Below, piece after piece: positions 26,650 through 36,406 of a DNA stretch of 64,000 bases. The notes below the pieces were generated by a model that was not told the DNA's origin, did not search any database, and worked only from the letters and a program-made list of their open reading frames with translations. The position numbers were made by a program, and so were the translations under genes. Each line of letters starts with the position of its first letter. Position 1 is the first letter of the stretch. Source of the DNA: Lepidurus packardi (taxonomy: Eukaryota; Arthropoda; Branchiopoda; Notostraca; Triopsidae); assembly GCA_023053545.1 (NCBI GenBank), contig JAKZAN010000001.1:4112565-4176564 (forward strand), read 5' to 3'.

Positions 26650-29600
26650 CTTGAGGCGGAAAACGTGTGCTGGTCGACCAGCCGGGTCCATCACTTGCGA
26701 TTCCCAGAGCAATTGTTGTAAGAATTGCTCCAGTACTCTGCTTCCCAACATTCCCTCCCTGTCGAGCGTCACTGATTTCACGTCCTATTGCATTACACGT
26801 ATAACTTGAGACTCTTGTTTTTATATTTGTTTTCGTTTATAGGACCTTTACCAAGTCAAGATGATAGTTTACTACACTACTGCTGGAATCCGGTACTAAA
26901 TCTTCCAGCTTCTTCACCCTTTAAAGACAGGGGAAAAAAAAGAATTTTCTATAAATTTTAAAATTATTTTCCAAAATTTTGTTTAGTTAGTTTATCGCTA
27001 AATTAAAGACGTCGTTGATCTTTCTTTCTTTGGTTTAAACTTATTTTGGGATTGAATAGTAAGACACCTCGCAACTAGTAACAACGGTACCCCATAAATA
27101 ACCTCAGCGCTCCACATTACGTCCACATATGTCTTCCTAAGTTAATCTTTACGGGAATACGTAGGAGTTTACGTCAGTACCGAGGCACGTGAGGTGCAAA
27201 GGCTAAAAAGTAACCCCCAAAGGGTGTCTGTTTTATCGATATCTCCTCTAATATATTGTGGTCATAAGCAGACTCGATGAAAAGGACGATTCCCGTATAA
27301 ATAGGACATGAAAGCATCCCTATTTCCCTTTCTGCCCCTGTATACCCTTGTAAGAGACCCTTGTAGCCCGTGCAGCCTTTGCAGTAGTCACTTACAAACC
27401 ATATTATAGCTCTTCTGCTGTCTGTTAGTTAACCACATCTCCGTTTCGCTTTGTATCACGCCTGCTGTCGTATAAAATCCCCCTTTCTGCCTCCTAACAC
27501 ACAAAGACCCCAAAAGTACCCGTACAGCTCGCTAAATGCTAATGATATTCATTAACTCTGCCGCAACCAATTGCTTCAAGTCATATGATGGTCGGATGGC
27601 AATTTATCTCATCTCATCCCCCCCTCACTCTTCTTCTCTTAGAAGATCATGAGACGTGCCATTTGGTCTGACAAGTCCAAGGCTCATAAATTTTCAACCA
27701 CATTACCACATATGCTGGCTTCGAACATTCTACCGTTCTACACTTGTTGTCTGGTAAAGCGTTGGATCTTCACCCCAGCTTTTTATTTCCGTTTCTCTCT
27801 TCTCTTTCGGGCGCCATAAATAAAGACGCGCGCCCCAAACACACTTCTTTCTCATCTCAAAAAATCAAAGACACAAAAAAAAAAACTGGGTTGGCGGTCG
27901 CCCAAATTAATAAAAGTCAACACGCCCTAAATGAAGCTAAAACCCTTTTGTTCTTATCACAAAAAGAAGCTCTAGGACGTCACCATGACGTCACCTTAAA
28001 AAAAAATACGAATGAGACGAGGCTAATAGGGGGAGGTCATAAACGGCTTAATAACAGGTGATATTAGCATTTGCAAGCGGAGCGTTTTATGAGTTTGAAG
28101 AGTCGATCAAATAGCCAAACAACGCTAATGGCATGAATTAAAAGGGCTAAGTGGAAACTTACCGAGACAGATCTGCACCATTATAAGCACGGAGATCCAA
28201 AATGGCGTCTAAATCCACCCTAAAAATAATAAGAATAAAACTCCAATAAATAAGTAACACAAACGGATATTTTAATTGCAAAAGTTTTTTGGAGGGATAG
28301 GTGATTTTTGACGGCTTTGATTTTTTTTTTCATAGCAACATAATGGGGTTGCGGATGTGGATTTTGTGACTTCTGATTATTTTTTCTGTTCTTGTGGGGC
28401 AAAAAAGTAATTGGTATCAGAAGTAAAGTTGTGTTGGGGATGGGGGAACACCAAACGTCTCTCTAGCTATAATTGTGTCTATAAGTAGAGCATTTAGCGT
28501 AATTGTTCGGGGTTCATTGAACAGCGCCGGGTGACAAAGCTATGTATGTGTGTGCGAGAGAGAGAGAGAAAGGGAGACAGATCCAAAAAGAAGATTAAGC
28601 AACACCAATGCTGACGATCTGAAAAGGAAACCCAGCAAGAAAAAGTGTGATACTTATAACGCTTAATCTCACGCCTGTAAGACGAGCATCGACTAGCAAA
28701 AGGCAGGGAAGCTGCAAAGAAAGACTAAATAAATTAGTCTCCTCTCCAAACTAACCAAATACTGAAATAATACGATAACTTAATATTGATAGTAAATATT
28801 AATATTTTTTACAATTGACGTTTCTAAAGAATTAGGCCTACTTTTGGACGCATTCAATACTACTAATTCTTGAGCTGATGGAGAAAGACAGTTGTCATTT
28901 ATTACATAGAGTAATTATTCATGCATTTAGTTAAAAATTGTTTTGGGCTTTAAAGAGCAAGCTTTTAATGCCTTACTGCCTGCAGGACTAAGAAAAAGTG
29001 GGAAAAGGAAAATAACTTTCAAGAATCTTATTATAACAGAATTTACTTGAATTCGGTAGATAAATTAAAACTTTACTTAAATACCAAAGTATACGTAACC
29101 TAAATAACACAGACAAGAAAAAAAGGGGAAAAATAAAGGAAAAAAGGTACGCCCAACGTGGGGCTCGAACCCACGACCCTGAGATTAAGAGTCTCATGCT
29201 CTACCGACTGAGCTAGCCGGGCTTACCGCTTTACCTGCAGCGAGCCGTAGAAATTAGCCCGGCGTTGGCATTGATGGACCTAACGTATAAATGTTTCAGC
29301 TTAAATTCCCAAGTTAATGTGTTCTTCTAAAGAAAACATACTTTAAATGTGATTTTAACGCTGCTAGATTTTCTGCTGCGATAAGGTCTGTTTTGTTTAT
29401 AACGATGACGTCAGCCAAAGCAACTTGCCTGCAAGAAAAAAACAACACCGTGAACGATTTTGTAAAAGTCAAAAGATTCTCTTGTTTCTTTGAAGAATGA
29501 AATTGGATACTTCGTAGCTTCGTTGACTAACCCATCTGGTCTGACTTCCTTCATCTGTGCCATAGCGTGTTTGCTATCTACTACCGTAATGACTCCTAAA

Positions 29601-30166
29601 AAATAATAATTTTAGATCGAAATTTAGTTTCGAATCCAGAAATTTGACATTCTTACCGTCAAGAAACAGGTCACTGCAAAGTTCGCTATCCAGCCAAAAC
29701 ATGGAAGCTATCGGACCAGGATCTGCTAACCCTGTCGTCTCTAATAATATATAGTCAAACCTTCCTTTTTGCTTCATAAGGTTTTCAATAGCTTTCACTC
29801 CATTATCTCTGTTAGAAAATTTAAAAAAAATAAGCTTGCATGATAATACATATGAGTTAATTAATTAGAGTTAGATTAAAGTTATCTTTACTTGACAGAG
29901 CAACATAAACAGCCATTCCTTAGCTCAAGCCATTCTTCATAGAGGTTCCCTTCAACGCCAACTGATAAGGCTTTCTCAAGCGCACTTCCTTCGCCAAACT
30001 CGTTTAATATCACAGCGATTTTCTTCTCGTGCTGTTCAGTTAAAATGTATTGAAGTAAAGTAGTTTTCCCTGCACCCAAATAACCCGTCACAATCGTTAC
30101 AGGAACTTTACTACCCTCAATGTCAACCGGAACTAGGTCAGGAATTTCCTCCTCAAGTGACTCCAT
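26650..30166 (-). CDS. ZNG1: ZNG1/CBWD, zinc-regulated metallochaperone GTPase (3' end unresolved)
   Basis: COG0523 GTPase, known to hand zinc to methionine aminopeptidase. Exons with GT-AG boundaries in phase: 30166-29892, 29808-29657, 29595-29511, 29428-29342, 29279-29235, 28219-28163 and 26784-26650. Exon 1 has the Walker A motif GYLGAGKTT, the switch segment [13 protein letters not shown], and the CxCC metal-binding motif GCLCCSVK. Exon 2 has [12 protein letters not shown] (Walker B region), exon 4 the guanine-specificity motif NKTD, exon 6 [19 protein letters not shown], and exon 7 [11 protein letters not shown] of the CobW C-terminal domain. At least one small exon between 28163 and 26784 (exon 6 ends in phase 2, exon 7 begins in phase 0) and the final exon(s) were not found. 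It shares a 5' flank with nothing obvious. The intron after exon 5 contains a tRNA gene. Confidence 0.9.
29151..29222 (-). tRNA. trnK-CUU: tRNA-Lys(CTT)
   Basis: A 72-nt cloverleaf on the minus strand. Acceptor stem GCCCGGC pairs with GTTGGGC (one G-T pair). The D-arm/A-box is TAGCTCAGTCGG, the anticodon loop CTCTTAA gives anticodon CTT, and the T-arm/B-box is GGGTTCGAGCC. A run of six T follows at 29145-29140, a standard RNA polymerase III terminator. No CCA is encoded, as expected for a eukaryote. It lies inside a ZNG1 intron in the same orientation, starting only 12 nt after the exon 5 boundary. Confidence 0.97.
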
Positions 30167-31028
30167 GCTTCAGTTTTCGCACTGTTATGTTCTAGATTAT
30201 TACAAACGTTAATATTTTTACAGTGTTTATTGTCTTAAAACAACGAGTATTTGGGCCGTAAACTGGTGTCAAATCTTAGTAATTGACTACAAACTATAAG
30301 CGATAGGTAATGGCGTTCGATAAATGGAAACACGCAAAACTTTTCTCAACACAATAACAAACAAACCGAATTGAAATTGCTGCTGTTTTTACTATCGGTG
30401 CCCTTTCTCTGTGGAAATTAAGAGGGTACCAAGTTTTAGGGTCGCCATCTGTCCGATGATTATAACAACGAGCACCCGTCATCTAATCGCAGACATTTCC
30501 CCTTTCCACGCTTCCAGAAAGACAATTAGAGGATTAGCAAACTGTATCCACAGTTTGATACTACGATTTCTTCCTTGCTTAATTTCACCATCTGCAGTGA
30601 CCAGAACTGCAGAACGCTCGTTTTTTTCGAGCACGCTCAATCTTTCGCTTGTCGCATGGTTTCGCGAGCGAATCGCTTATTCGCTCGAAATTCTAAAAAA
30701 AAGAGCGGCTCGCACTCGCGCTCTCAACAGGTTTTCCAATTTCGGAACTTGTGCATCAAAATGACACTACCGTGTATTATTGTTACAAAACGTTCTCCGG
30801 AAAAAGAACGACAAAGAGGTGTCACTCGAGTTGAAAATTGATCATTGGATTGGAAATGCATTAGGTTAGATTAGGATAGGTTAAGTTTGGTTTGTAGTGA
30901 CGTCATCTGCATGCTTTTTATTGCTAAGTAACCTTGAGGGCAGTTACGCCTAGTGAAAGGTCAGTTATGTAATGAGAAGGTCGCGAAGAGCAGTAAAAAA
31001 AGTCTTAGTTGAGTCACCAACGTTGGCA
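30167..31028. other. 5' flank of ZNG1
   Basis: No gene supported. It includes a degenerate TTAGG-like stretch at about 30859-30886 (TTAGGTTAGATTAGGATAGG) resembling the arthropod telomere unit. Open frames at 30411-30841 have no domain signature. The gypsy-type long terminal repeat remnant probably begins near the right edge, because its sequence resumes at 31834 beyond an inserted element. Confidence 0.4.
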
Positions 31029-31036
31029 CTTGTAAC

Positions 31037-31833
31037 CACAGTATAGAGGTTTACACAGTATGGTAACAGGGGTATCCTTCCAATGTTAAGGTTTTCTGAC
31101 AAATCTCTCGGTCCCAAGAGGATGTGAGGGTACGAAGGCTTATATGGGGGATGGATTCCCAGACTGTGCTATTTACCCCCATGTAGGCATTCCTAATCTA
31201 CTAGAAAAAGGGTTCGAGAAGAGAACAAAACATTCACAAAACGGGGGACTGGTGACCTTTCTCTCGGGCACTCTAGGGAGTTTTGGGCTGACGTAAGGTC
31301 CTACCGGCAACGCGCGCATTTGAAAGTGTTTTTGGAAAAATACTAAACTTGCAAAAGTTAGTAATATTTAGGAATAGTTGTAAAGTACCAATGTAATGGA
31401 TAACTCGTATATAGACATAAATAGTTATAACAACACATATAGACATTAATATACATGGGTATTTTATAGTATATGGGGTTAAACCTGTATACTACAAAAC
31501 ACCTATGTATGGGTTGCAAAATAGACTGCCTCCTCGTGGTGCAACCTGGGTAACGCGAAATAGTCTATAATGTGTATACGTGTTGTGCTTTGACCTAGTT
31601 AATTCATCTTTTATTTTAAGCTCACATAGTTTAAAGCAATAGATTTAAATTACGCGGTTTGTAAACCGTTGTTGACCTTTTATGAACTGCACTGGGAGGT
31701 TTGCGAATGTACCCTTTCGTCTTCTGGCCTTTTAGCTGAATATTACTCTGGGGACCGAGAAGGTCGTCAGAAAACCTTAACATTGGAAGATAGCCCTGTT
31801 ACCATACTGTGTAAACCTCTATAGCCTACTGTG
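31037..31833. mobile_element. non-autonomous DNA transposon, CACAGTATA family, copy 1
   Basis: A 797-bp element with inverted ends of about 60 bp: left CACAGTATAGAGGTTTACAC, right its near complement ending TACTGTG with a small insertion. An 8-bp direct duplication CTTGTAAC lies at 31029-31036 and 31834-31841. It has no coding capacity. The 8-bp duplication and CA terminus fit the P-element or hAT superfamilies. A THAP-protein remnant in a related copy at 34409-35207 favours P, as P transposases carry an N-terminal THAP finger. That superfamily call is inference. It interrupts what looks like a retrotransposon terminal repeat. Related sequence occurs at 33944-35852, 44904-45239, 49223-50096 and 51525-52006. 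Confidence 0.75.
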
Positions 31834-31841
31834 CTTGTAAC

Positions 31842-33540
31842 CACACGAATAAACGACATTTTCTTGAAAGACTAAACGTCATACCATGGCGCAGTCGGTG
31901 TAAAAAACAATTTTCCGTATTGGTGTGGTTTCGTGATTTATACACTGTTAGGCAGAGAAAGTGTGTAAAAGTGCTACAAATTGGACTAAAAGTGCTACAA
32001 ATTTAACCATTGACTCAGTTCTCAAGGAAGAAGACAGACCACGGTACAAAATGAATACCCTCTTGTCGTGTTTGTTTAAGACTACGTTTCAACGGCAGGG
32101 TTGAGGTCCGAAGAACTCAAGAGGCACACCGCCATCATAGCCAAGTTGGAAGAGCGGTGCAACGCTGGGAGAAAATACCACTGTTGGCGTCAAGAATTTG
32201 CATCACGCAAACAAAGGGCAGAGGAGCGATTGGAAGATTGTCTGTGCGAACTTCGCGATTTGGCGAGAAAATGCGAGTTCTCAAAAGACTGCTGCGGCTC
32301 ATGCGAATCAGCAAGAATCTTACGCCAAGTAGTATACGGCGTAGCAGAGGATGAAGTAAGACGAAAGCTGCTTGAGAAGGGCCAACCCTCACCCTAGACG
32401 AAGCTGTGGCAACGCTGAAATCGTGCGAAGCTGCTGCACTACAAAACCTGAAAGTGAAAGCGGAGTTGCAGTCTGTGGCGTTTCGAAGATGGGCAAGCCA
32501 GAAAAGGAGACATGAACACCTCGTCAATGGAAGCCCACAAACAACCATTCTGCAAAGGCAAGATGCTCGTATTGTGGCGCCGAAAAGGAGCACGCTCCAG
32601 GCAACATTCGACTGGATCGCGGGGGACGGGAGGTCTCACCTGACAAAAACGGTTGGAAGTGTTAAAGAACATAAAACAACGTACTGTCCCGGGATACGCA
32701 AAAAGCTCTGCAAATGTTATCGAAAGATTATTCACTTTTCGAGTTGCCGAGGTCACTACAGAAGCCTCAACAGAGGTACCAGCCGAGATGCCCGCACACA
32801 ACATGGACGTCGGCAAACTTTTCCCTAACCTAAGGCAGACAGCAAAACTTGCACTGGGCCTGTAGAGTCCAGTAAGCAGAAGGATCTTCAAAAGCTCATG
32901 GATGAGTTTCCCCAAGTCTTTGATGTGCGTTTGCAGGATTATGTCTGGTCCTCCGTGCCATTTCGAATTATAGGAAGGATCCGTGCCCGTAACCTTGAAA
33001 GTATCGCGTCCTGTTTCCGTACCACTAATGCCAAGACTCAAAGAAGAACTGCAGTCCTTAGCAAAACAAGGAATCATCCAAAAGGTGTCAGAACCAACAG
33101 CATGGGCACACCAAATCGTCCTAGTACTGAAAAAGGACGGAAAGATTCGACTATGCGTCGACTTCCGGGAACTCAACAAATGCATAGTTCGCCCGAAGTT
33201 TGAGTCCCCAACACCGTTCCAGGCGGTACGCACCATTCCACCAGGAATGAAGTATTACACTGTGGTGGATACCTTAAAAGGATACCACCAAGTAAAACTG
33301 GACAAAGAGTCGGCAGCCTTAACAACATTCTCCACCCAGTTTGGTCGGTATCAGTATTTGCGGCTACCATTCGGGGTCATACATACAGGGAACGATTATG
33401 GACGTCGAGTGTCAGAAATTTTCGACAGCCTCCCCTCAAGCCGACGTGTGGTGGAAGACATCATCAGCTTTTCAGCGAATTACGTTAGTCGCCTGCAATT
33501 ACAATTACAAGACATCGTCAACTCACACTGTAGTACCCGT
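31842..33540 (+). mobile_element. decayed Ty3/gypsy-type LTR retrotransposon fragment
   Basis: The left part holds AATAAA, a CA dinucleotide and then TGGCGCAGTCGG near 31889-31900, plausible as the end of a long terminal repeat followed by a primer-binding site. A Gag-like, Glu/Arg-rich helical region is encoded at 32101-32397 and continues in another frame to about 32600, so a frameshift separates them. The reverse-transcriptase fingers/palm region follows at 32983-33450. Protease, RNase H, integrase and a 3' terminal repeat are absent. It is a broken, non-functional relic. Confidence 0.75.
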
Positions 33541-33552
33541 TCAGCGAACTGA
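32983..33552 (+). pseudogene. reverse-transcriptase domain remnant (Ty3/gypsy type)
   Basis: Contains the conserved IIQKVSEPTAWAHQIVLV and KKDGKIRLCVDFRELNK blocks of RVT_1 domains, then DTLKGYHQVKLD and LPFGV. The catalytic pair expected as Tyr-x-Asp-Asp reads Val-Val-Glu-Asp about 40 residues after LPFGV, and the intervening segment is rearranged, so it is inactive. The frame closes soon after, with no RNase H. Confidence 0.8.
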
Positions 33553-33736
33553 TACGGTAACGCTATCCGGTGAAGGTAAGGCTGGGGTCTACAGAAGTGG
33601 CGTCGTTCTTCTCCAATAGTCTTGATGTCTCCGCCGTTGAACTGTTTGCAGATCGGAGTAAATTGATGGAGTGCTCTATGCAGGTTTTCGTGTATTCGTT
33701 GATACACTCTGCATATATACACTCTGCATAGATACC

Positions 33737-33958
33737 TTAGGGACACTGCAATGCTAAGCATATACTCTTGTGATAAGTATAATAGGTTTGAGACACTCCG
33801 TGCGCTAAAGAATTATTATGAAGGCAACTACGATGAACGTAAATGTGGTCAATAGCGCTGTTTCCATTGGATGTTGGAACAGAACGTCGGGACTCCGAGC
33901 CATGGGAACGGTCGTCGTGTAGGATTGCGTAAGTATTAACGTAAGATTCGACTAGCAT
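33737..33958 (-). pseudogene. endonuclease/exonuclease/phosphatase-like fragment (weak)
   Basis: A 73-codon minus-strand frame with SAIDHIYVHRSCLHNNSLAH. It resembles the C-terminal SxIDHIYV motif of apurinic-type endonuclease domains found in non-LTR elements and some Helitron proteins. It is short and isolated. Sequence similar to a P-like element resumes at 33944 and overlaps its edge. Confidence 0.35.
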
Positions 33959-34408
33959 TGCGCGAATTCGAAAGCTTTTCTCCCAGAAATGATTATGCTG
34001 GATCTTGGTATTAAAGTCTTACGGTAATCTCTTTCACGTTCACATTGCTTGTTAATCCGTAAAGAAAGGCACGCACTTTCTACGTTCTACTGTTTCTAAT
34101 TTCACATAAATAACGTCGTCTCATCAACTCATCAGCAATTGCTATTGCGCTTCCGTGCAGTTTGTTGCAAATTTCGCAGAGCTCACTCGCAATTTCTTTC
34201 AAAGCAGATTTTTATCGTTTTCTTAACACGACTCTGTAATTTTTCTTTTTTTCAAGACGAATTACGGTTTAATTAAATGAAACTTTTTCATTAAGTTTTC
34301 ATTTCGGTAATATAAGTTTTAGCTAAGTGTAATATAAGTGAGTTTATAAGTGAGTTTTAGCTAAGTGTAATATTAGTGTAAAATAATTGTTAAGCTAGTT
34401 AATTAAAC

Positions 34409-35207
34409 ATGCCTAGCGTACTTTGTTGTGTTCCTTTTTGTAAGAACGCATCCTATAGAAAACCAGCAGGAACAAAGTTTTTTCGTATTCCGAATGACAA
34501 TTGTTCAGAATTATGGTTAAAGGTTATTAGTAAAGAGAGATTAGTTTTACCAAAAAACGGTTACGCATATGCTCAGAGCATTTTCGAAGTTGTAAGCCAT
34601 CTTCTTGCTATCGACATCCATTTATTCCTGTTTGCGAACCACCCGAAGGTCAGTTTACAGCCCAGTTAGCTTCGACGTCCATTTCTGCTGAGCACAACTA
34701 CGCGCAAAAACAGAGTTCTATAGAAACGTCTCTTTCCCCAGTTTCCCTAGAAATTCATAGTATTCCGGACATTCACCCCGCTAAAGAAACGCCTGTTTCC
34801 CCAGCTTCACCAGAAATTAGTAGTATTCGGGACATTCACCCCGAGACTATCGAGCTTGACGGCTTTCATGCCTCTTTAGATGGTTTGCAATTCGATAGTG
34901 AATTTGAATATGGTAACTTTTCTACTTCCAATATCCCTACCTTACCCCAGGCATCTTGTTTGCGTGCCGATTGTGCTGCTTTTTCCAAAAAACTTGCGCA
35001 TGCCGAAAAATTAGTATCAATGTTAAGAGTGCAGTTAAAGAAAGCAGTTATGCTTCAAGATTAGTTAAACACAATTTAAAATACGAGCAAAGGAAAGTCA
35101 AAGCCCTTAAAACCAAGCTAGCAAACGAGGTGGAGAAAAATGTAGAATTAGAACAGAAGCTCTCTGCCCCTTTATCTAGTGTTACTAAATCCCACGTGGA
35201 AGCTTAA
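34409..35207 (+). pseudogene. THAP plus coiled-coil protein remnant, possibly P-element-like
   Basis: Begins MPSVLCCVPFCKNASYRK, the N-terminus of a THAP zinc finger (C-x-x-x-C), followed by KFFRIPND. The distal C-x2-H half is not evident, and reading must switch frame near 34600 and again near 35040. The middle frame (about 34610-35060) is Ser/Pro/Glu-rich and leads to a Lys/Glu/Leu-rich coiled coil (LKYEQRKVKALKTKLANEVE) at 35080-35207. The THAP then leucine-zipper order matches the N-terminal part of P-element transposases. No catalytic core is present. At least two frameshifts make it non-functional. Confidence 0.55.
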
Positions 35208-35424
35208 TAGTCCCGAGCGAGGCCTTTATTCAGTATCTTTTTAAGTGTGTTTTTAAGTAAGATTCCGTTTTTCAGGAAACTTATCAGGAATCCTTTTGTG
35301 AGCCAGGGATAGTTAGTGTTATTGTTGCTAAACTTAAACTGCTTGGTTTATCTGAATTGACATGCGAAGCTTTTCCAGTTGATTATTTTTTTAATTTGTT
35401 CGTTCGAGTTAGGCTTTACTATAC

Positions 35425-35852
35425 ACCTTCTCGGTCCCGAGAGTAATATTCAGGTAAAAGGCCAGAAAATGAAAGGGTATATTCGCAAACCTCCCAGTGC
35501 AGTTCAAAAAAGGTCACGACGGTTTACAAAGTACGTAATTTAAATCTATTGCTTTAAACTATGTGAGCTTAAAATAAAAGATGAATTAACTAGGTCAAAG
35601 CACAACACGTATACACATTATAGACTATTTCGCGTTACCCAGGTTGCACCACGAGGAGGCAGTCTATTTTGCAACCCATACATAGGTGTTTTATAGTATA
35701 CAGGTTTAACCCCATATACTATAAAATACCCATGTATATTAATGTCTATATGTGTTGTTATAACTATTTATGTCTATGTACGAGTTATCCATTACATTGG
35801 TACTTTACAACTATTCCTAAATGTTACTAACTTTGCAAGTTTAGTATTTTTC
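35425..35852 (-). repeat. inverted copy of the internal/right part of the CACAGTATA element
   Basis: About 428 bp that is the near-complete reverse complement of 31345-31770. It includes a short AT-rich block and the region beginning CTTCTCGGTCCCGAGAG. The outermost terminal repeat is missing. It probably represents one end of the copy that encoded the THAP remnant, later cut by the large element starting at 35857. Confidence 0.8.
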
Positions 35853-35856
35853 TTAA

Positions 35857-36065
35857 AGGGCAATAGCCACCAAAAAACAATTTTGTCTTATTAAAAGGAG
35901 TAACAAATATATTTTCTAACTTTATGGGTCTTTTTATCATACGCGAAAACATAACCTAGATAATAAGAAAATAAGAAGTCTAAAATTCAAACGATACATA
36001 TTTTGCCATTGGCCAACGCGGTCACGTGGCCTTGATGACGTAGATAGTGGAGGGCTAAGCTTCCT
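35857..36065 (+). repeat. left terminal inverted repeat, type X
   Basis: About 210 bp. Its close inverted copy is at 47188-47401, the right end of element 2, extending to the common word CTAAGCTTCCTGGGCG. Only the outer 12-16 bp and an inner block around GACGTAGATAGTGGAGG are shared with the type Y end of the same element. Confidence 0.85.
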
Positions 36066-36303
36066 GGGCGCTCAGCTGACCGTGTGTTTTGTGTACTATA
36101 TACATAACCGCAGTAATTAAAACTGAATAAATATGTACTTATAAGTGGTACATTTTATCAGTTATTCTCTGTATTGTATGACAAAACTTTCTACAGATTA
36201 ACACGTAAAAACCTAATTAGTGTGTGCTACTGCTCGCTTCCTTACATTCAGGGAACTATAGATTGTTTGCCAAATTACGCCTCTGGTGGCAAGAAGTGAC
36301 AAG

Positions 36304-36321
36304 TCCGCCATCTTGCGCAAT
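36304..36321 (+). promoter_or_regulatory. YY1-like initiator element upstream of transposase
   Basis: CCGCCATCTTGCGCAAT lies about 90 bp before the transposase ATG. CCGCCATCTTG matches the vertebrate YY1 consensus, often found at transcription starts of TATA-less promoters. A 16-bp identical word is present upstream of the convergent nuclease gene at 40178-40193. Confidence 0.5.
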
Positions 36322-36406
36322 GCCTCTTTGTTTGGTATACGGCCGTGTAGTGAGTGCCTCGTTTATTCTCGAAAATAAACATATTTAGCAACAAGTTTGT
36401 TCTGAA

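Noticed and set aside
27744..28061. Plus-strand open frame of 105 codons
   Set aside because: It sits in a ZNG1 intron on the other strand, with Lys/Ser-rich low-complexity content and no motif.
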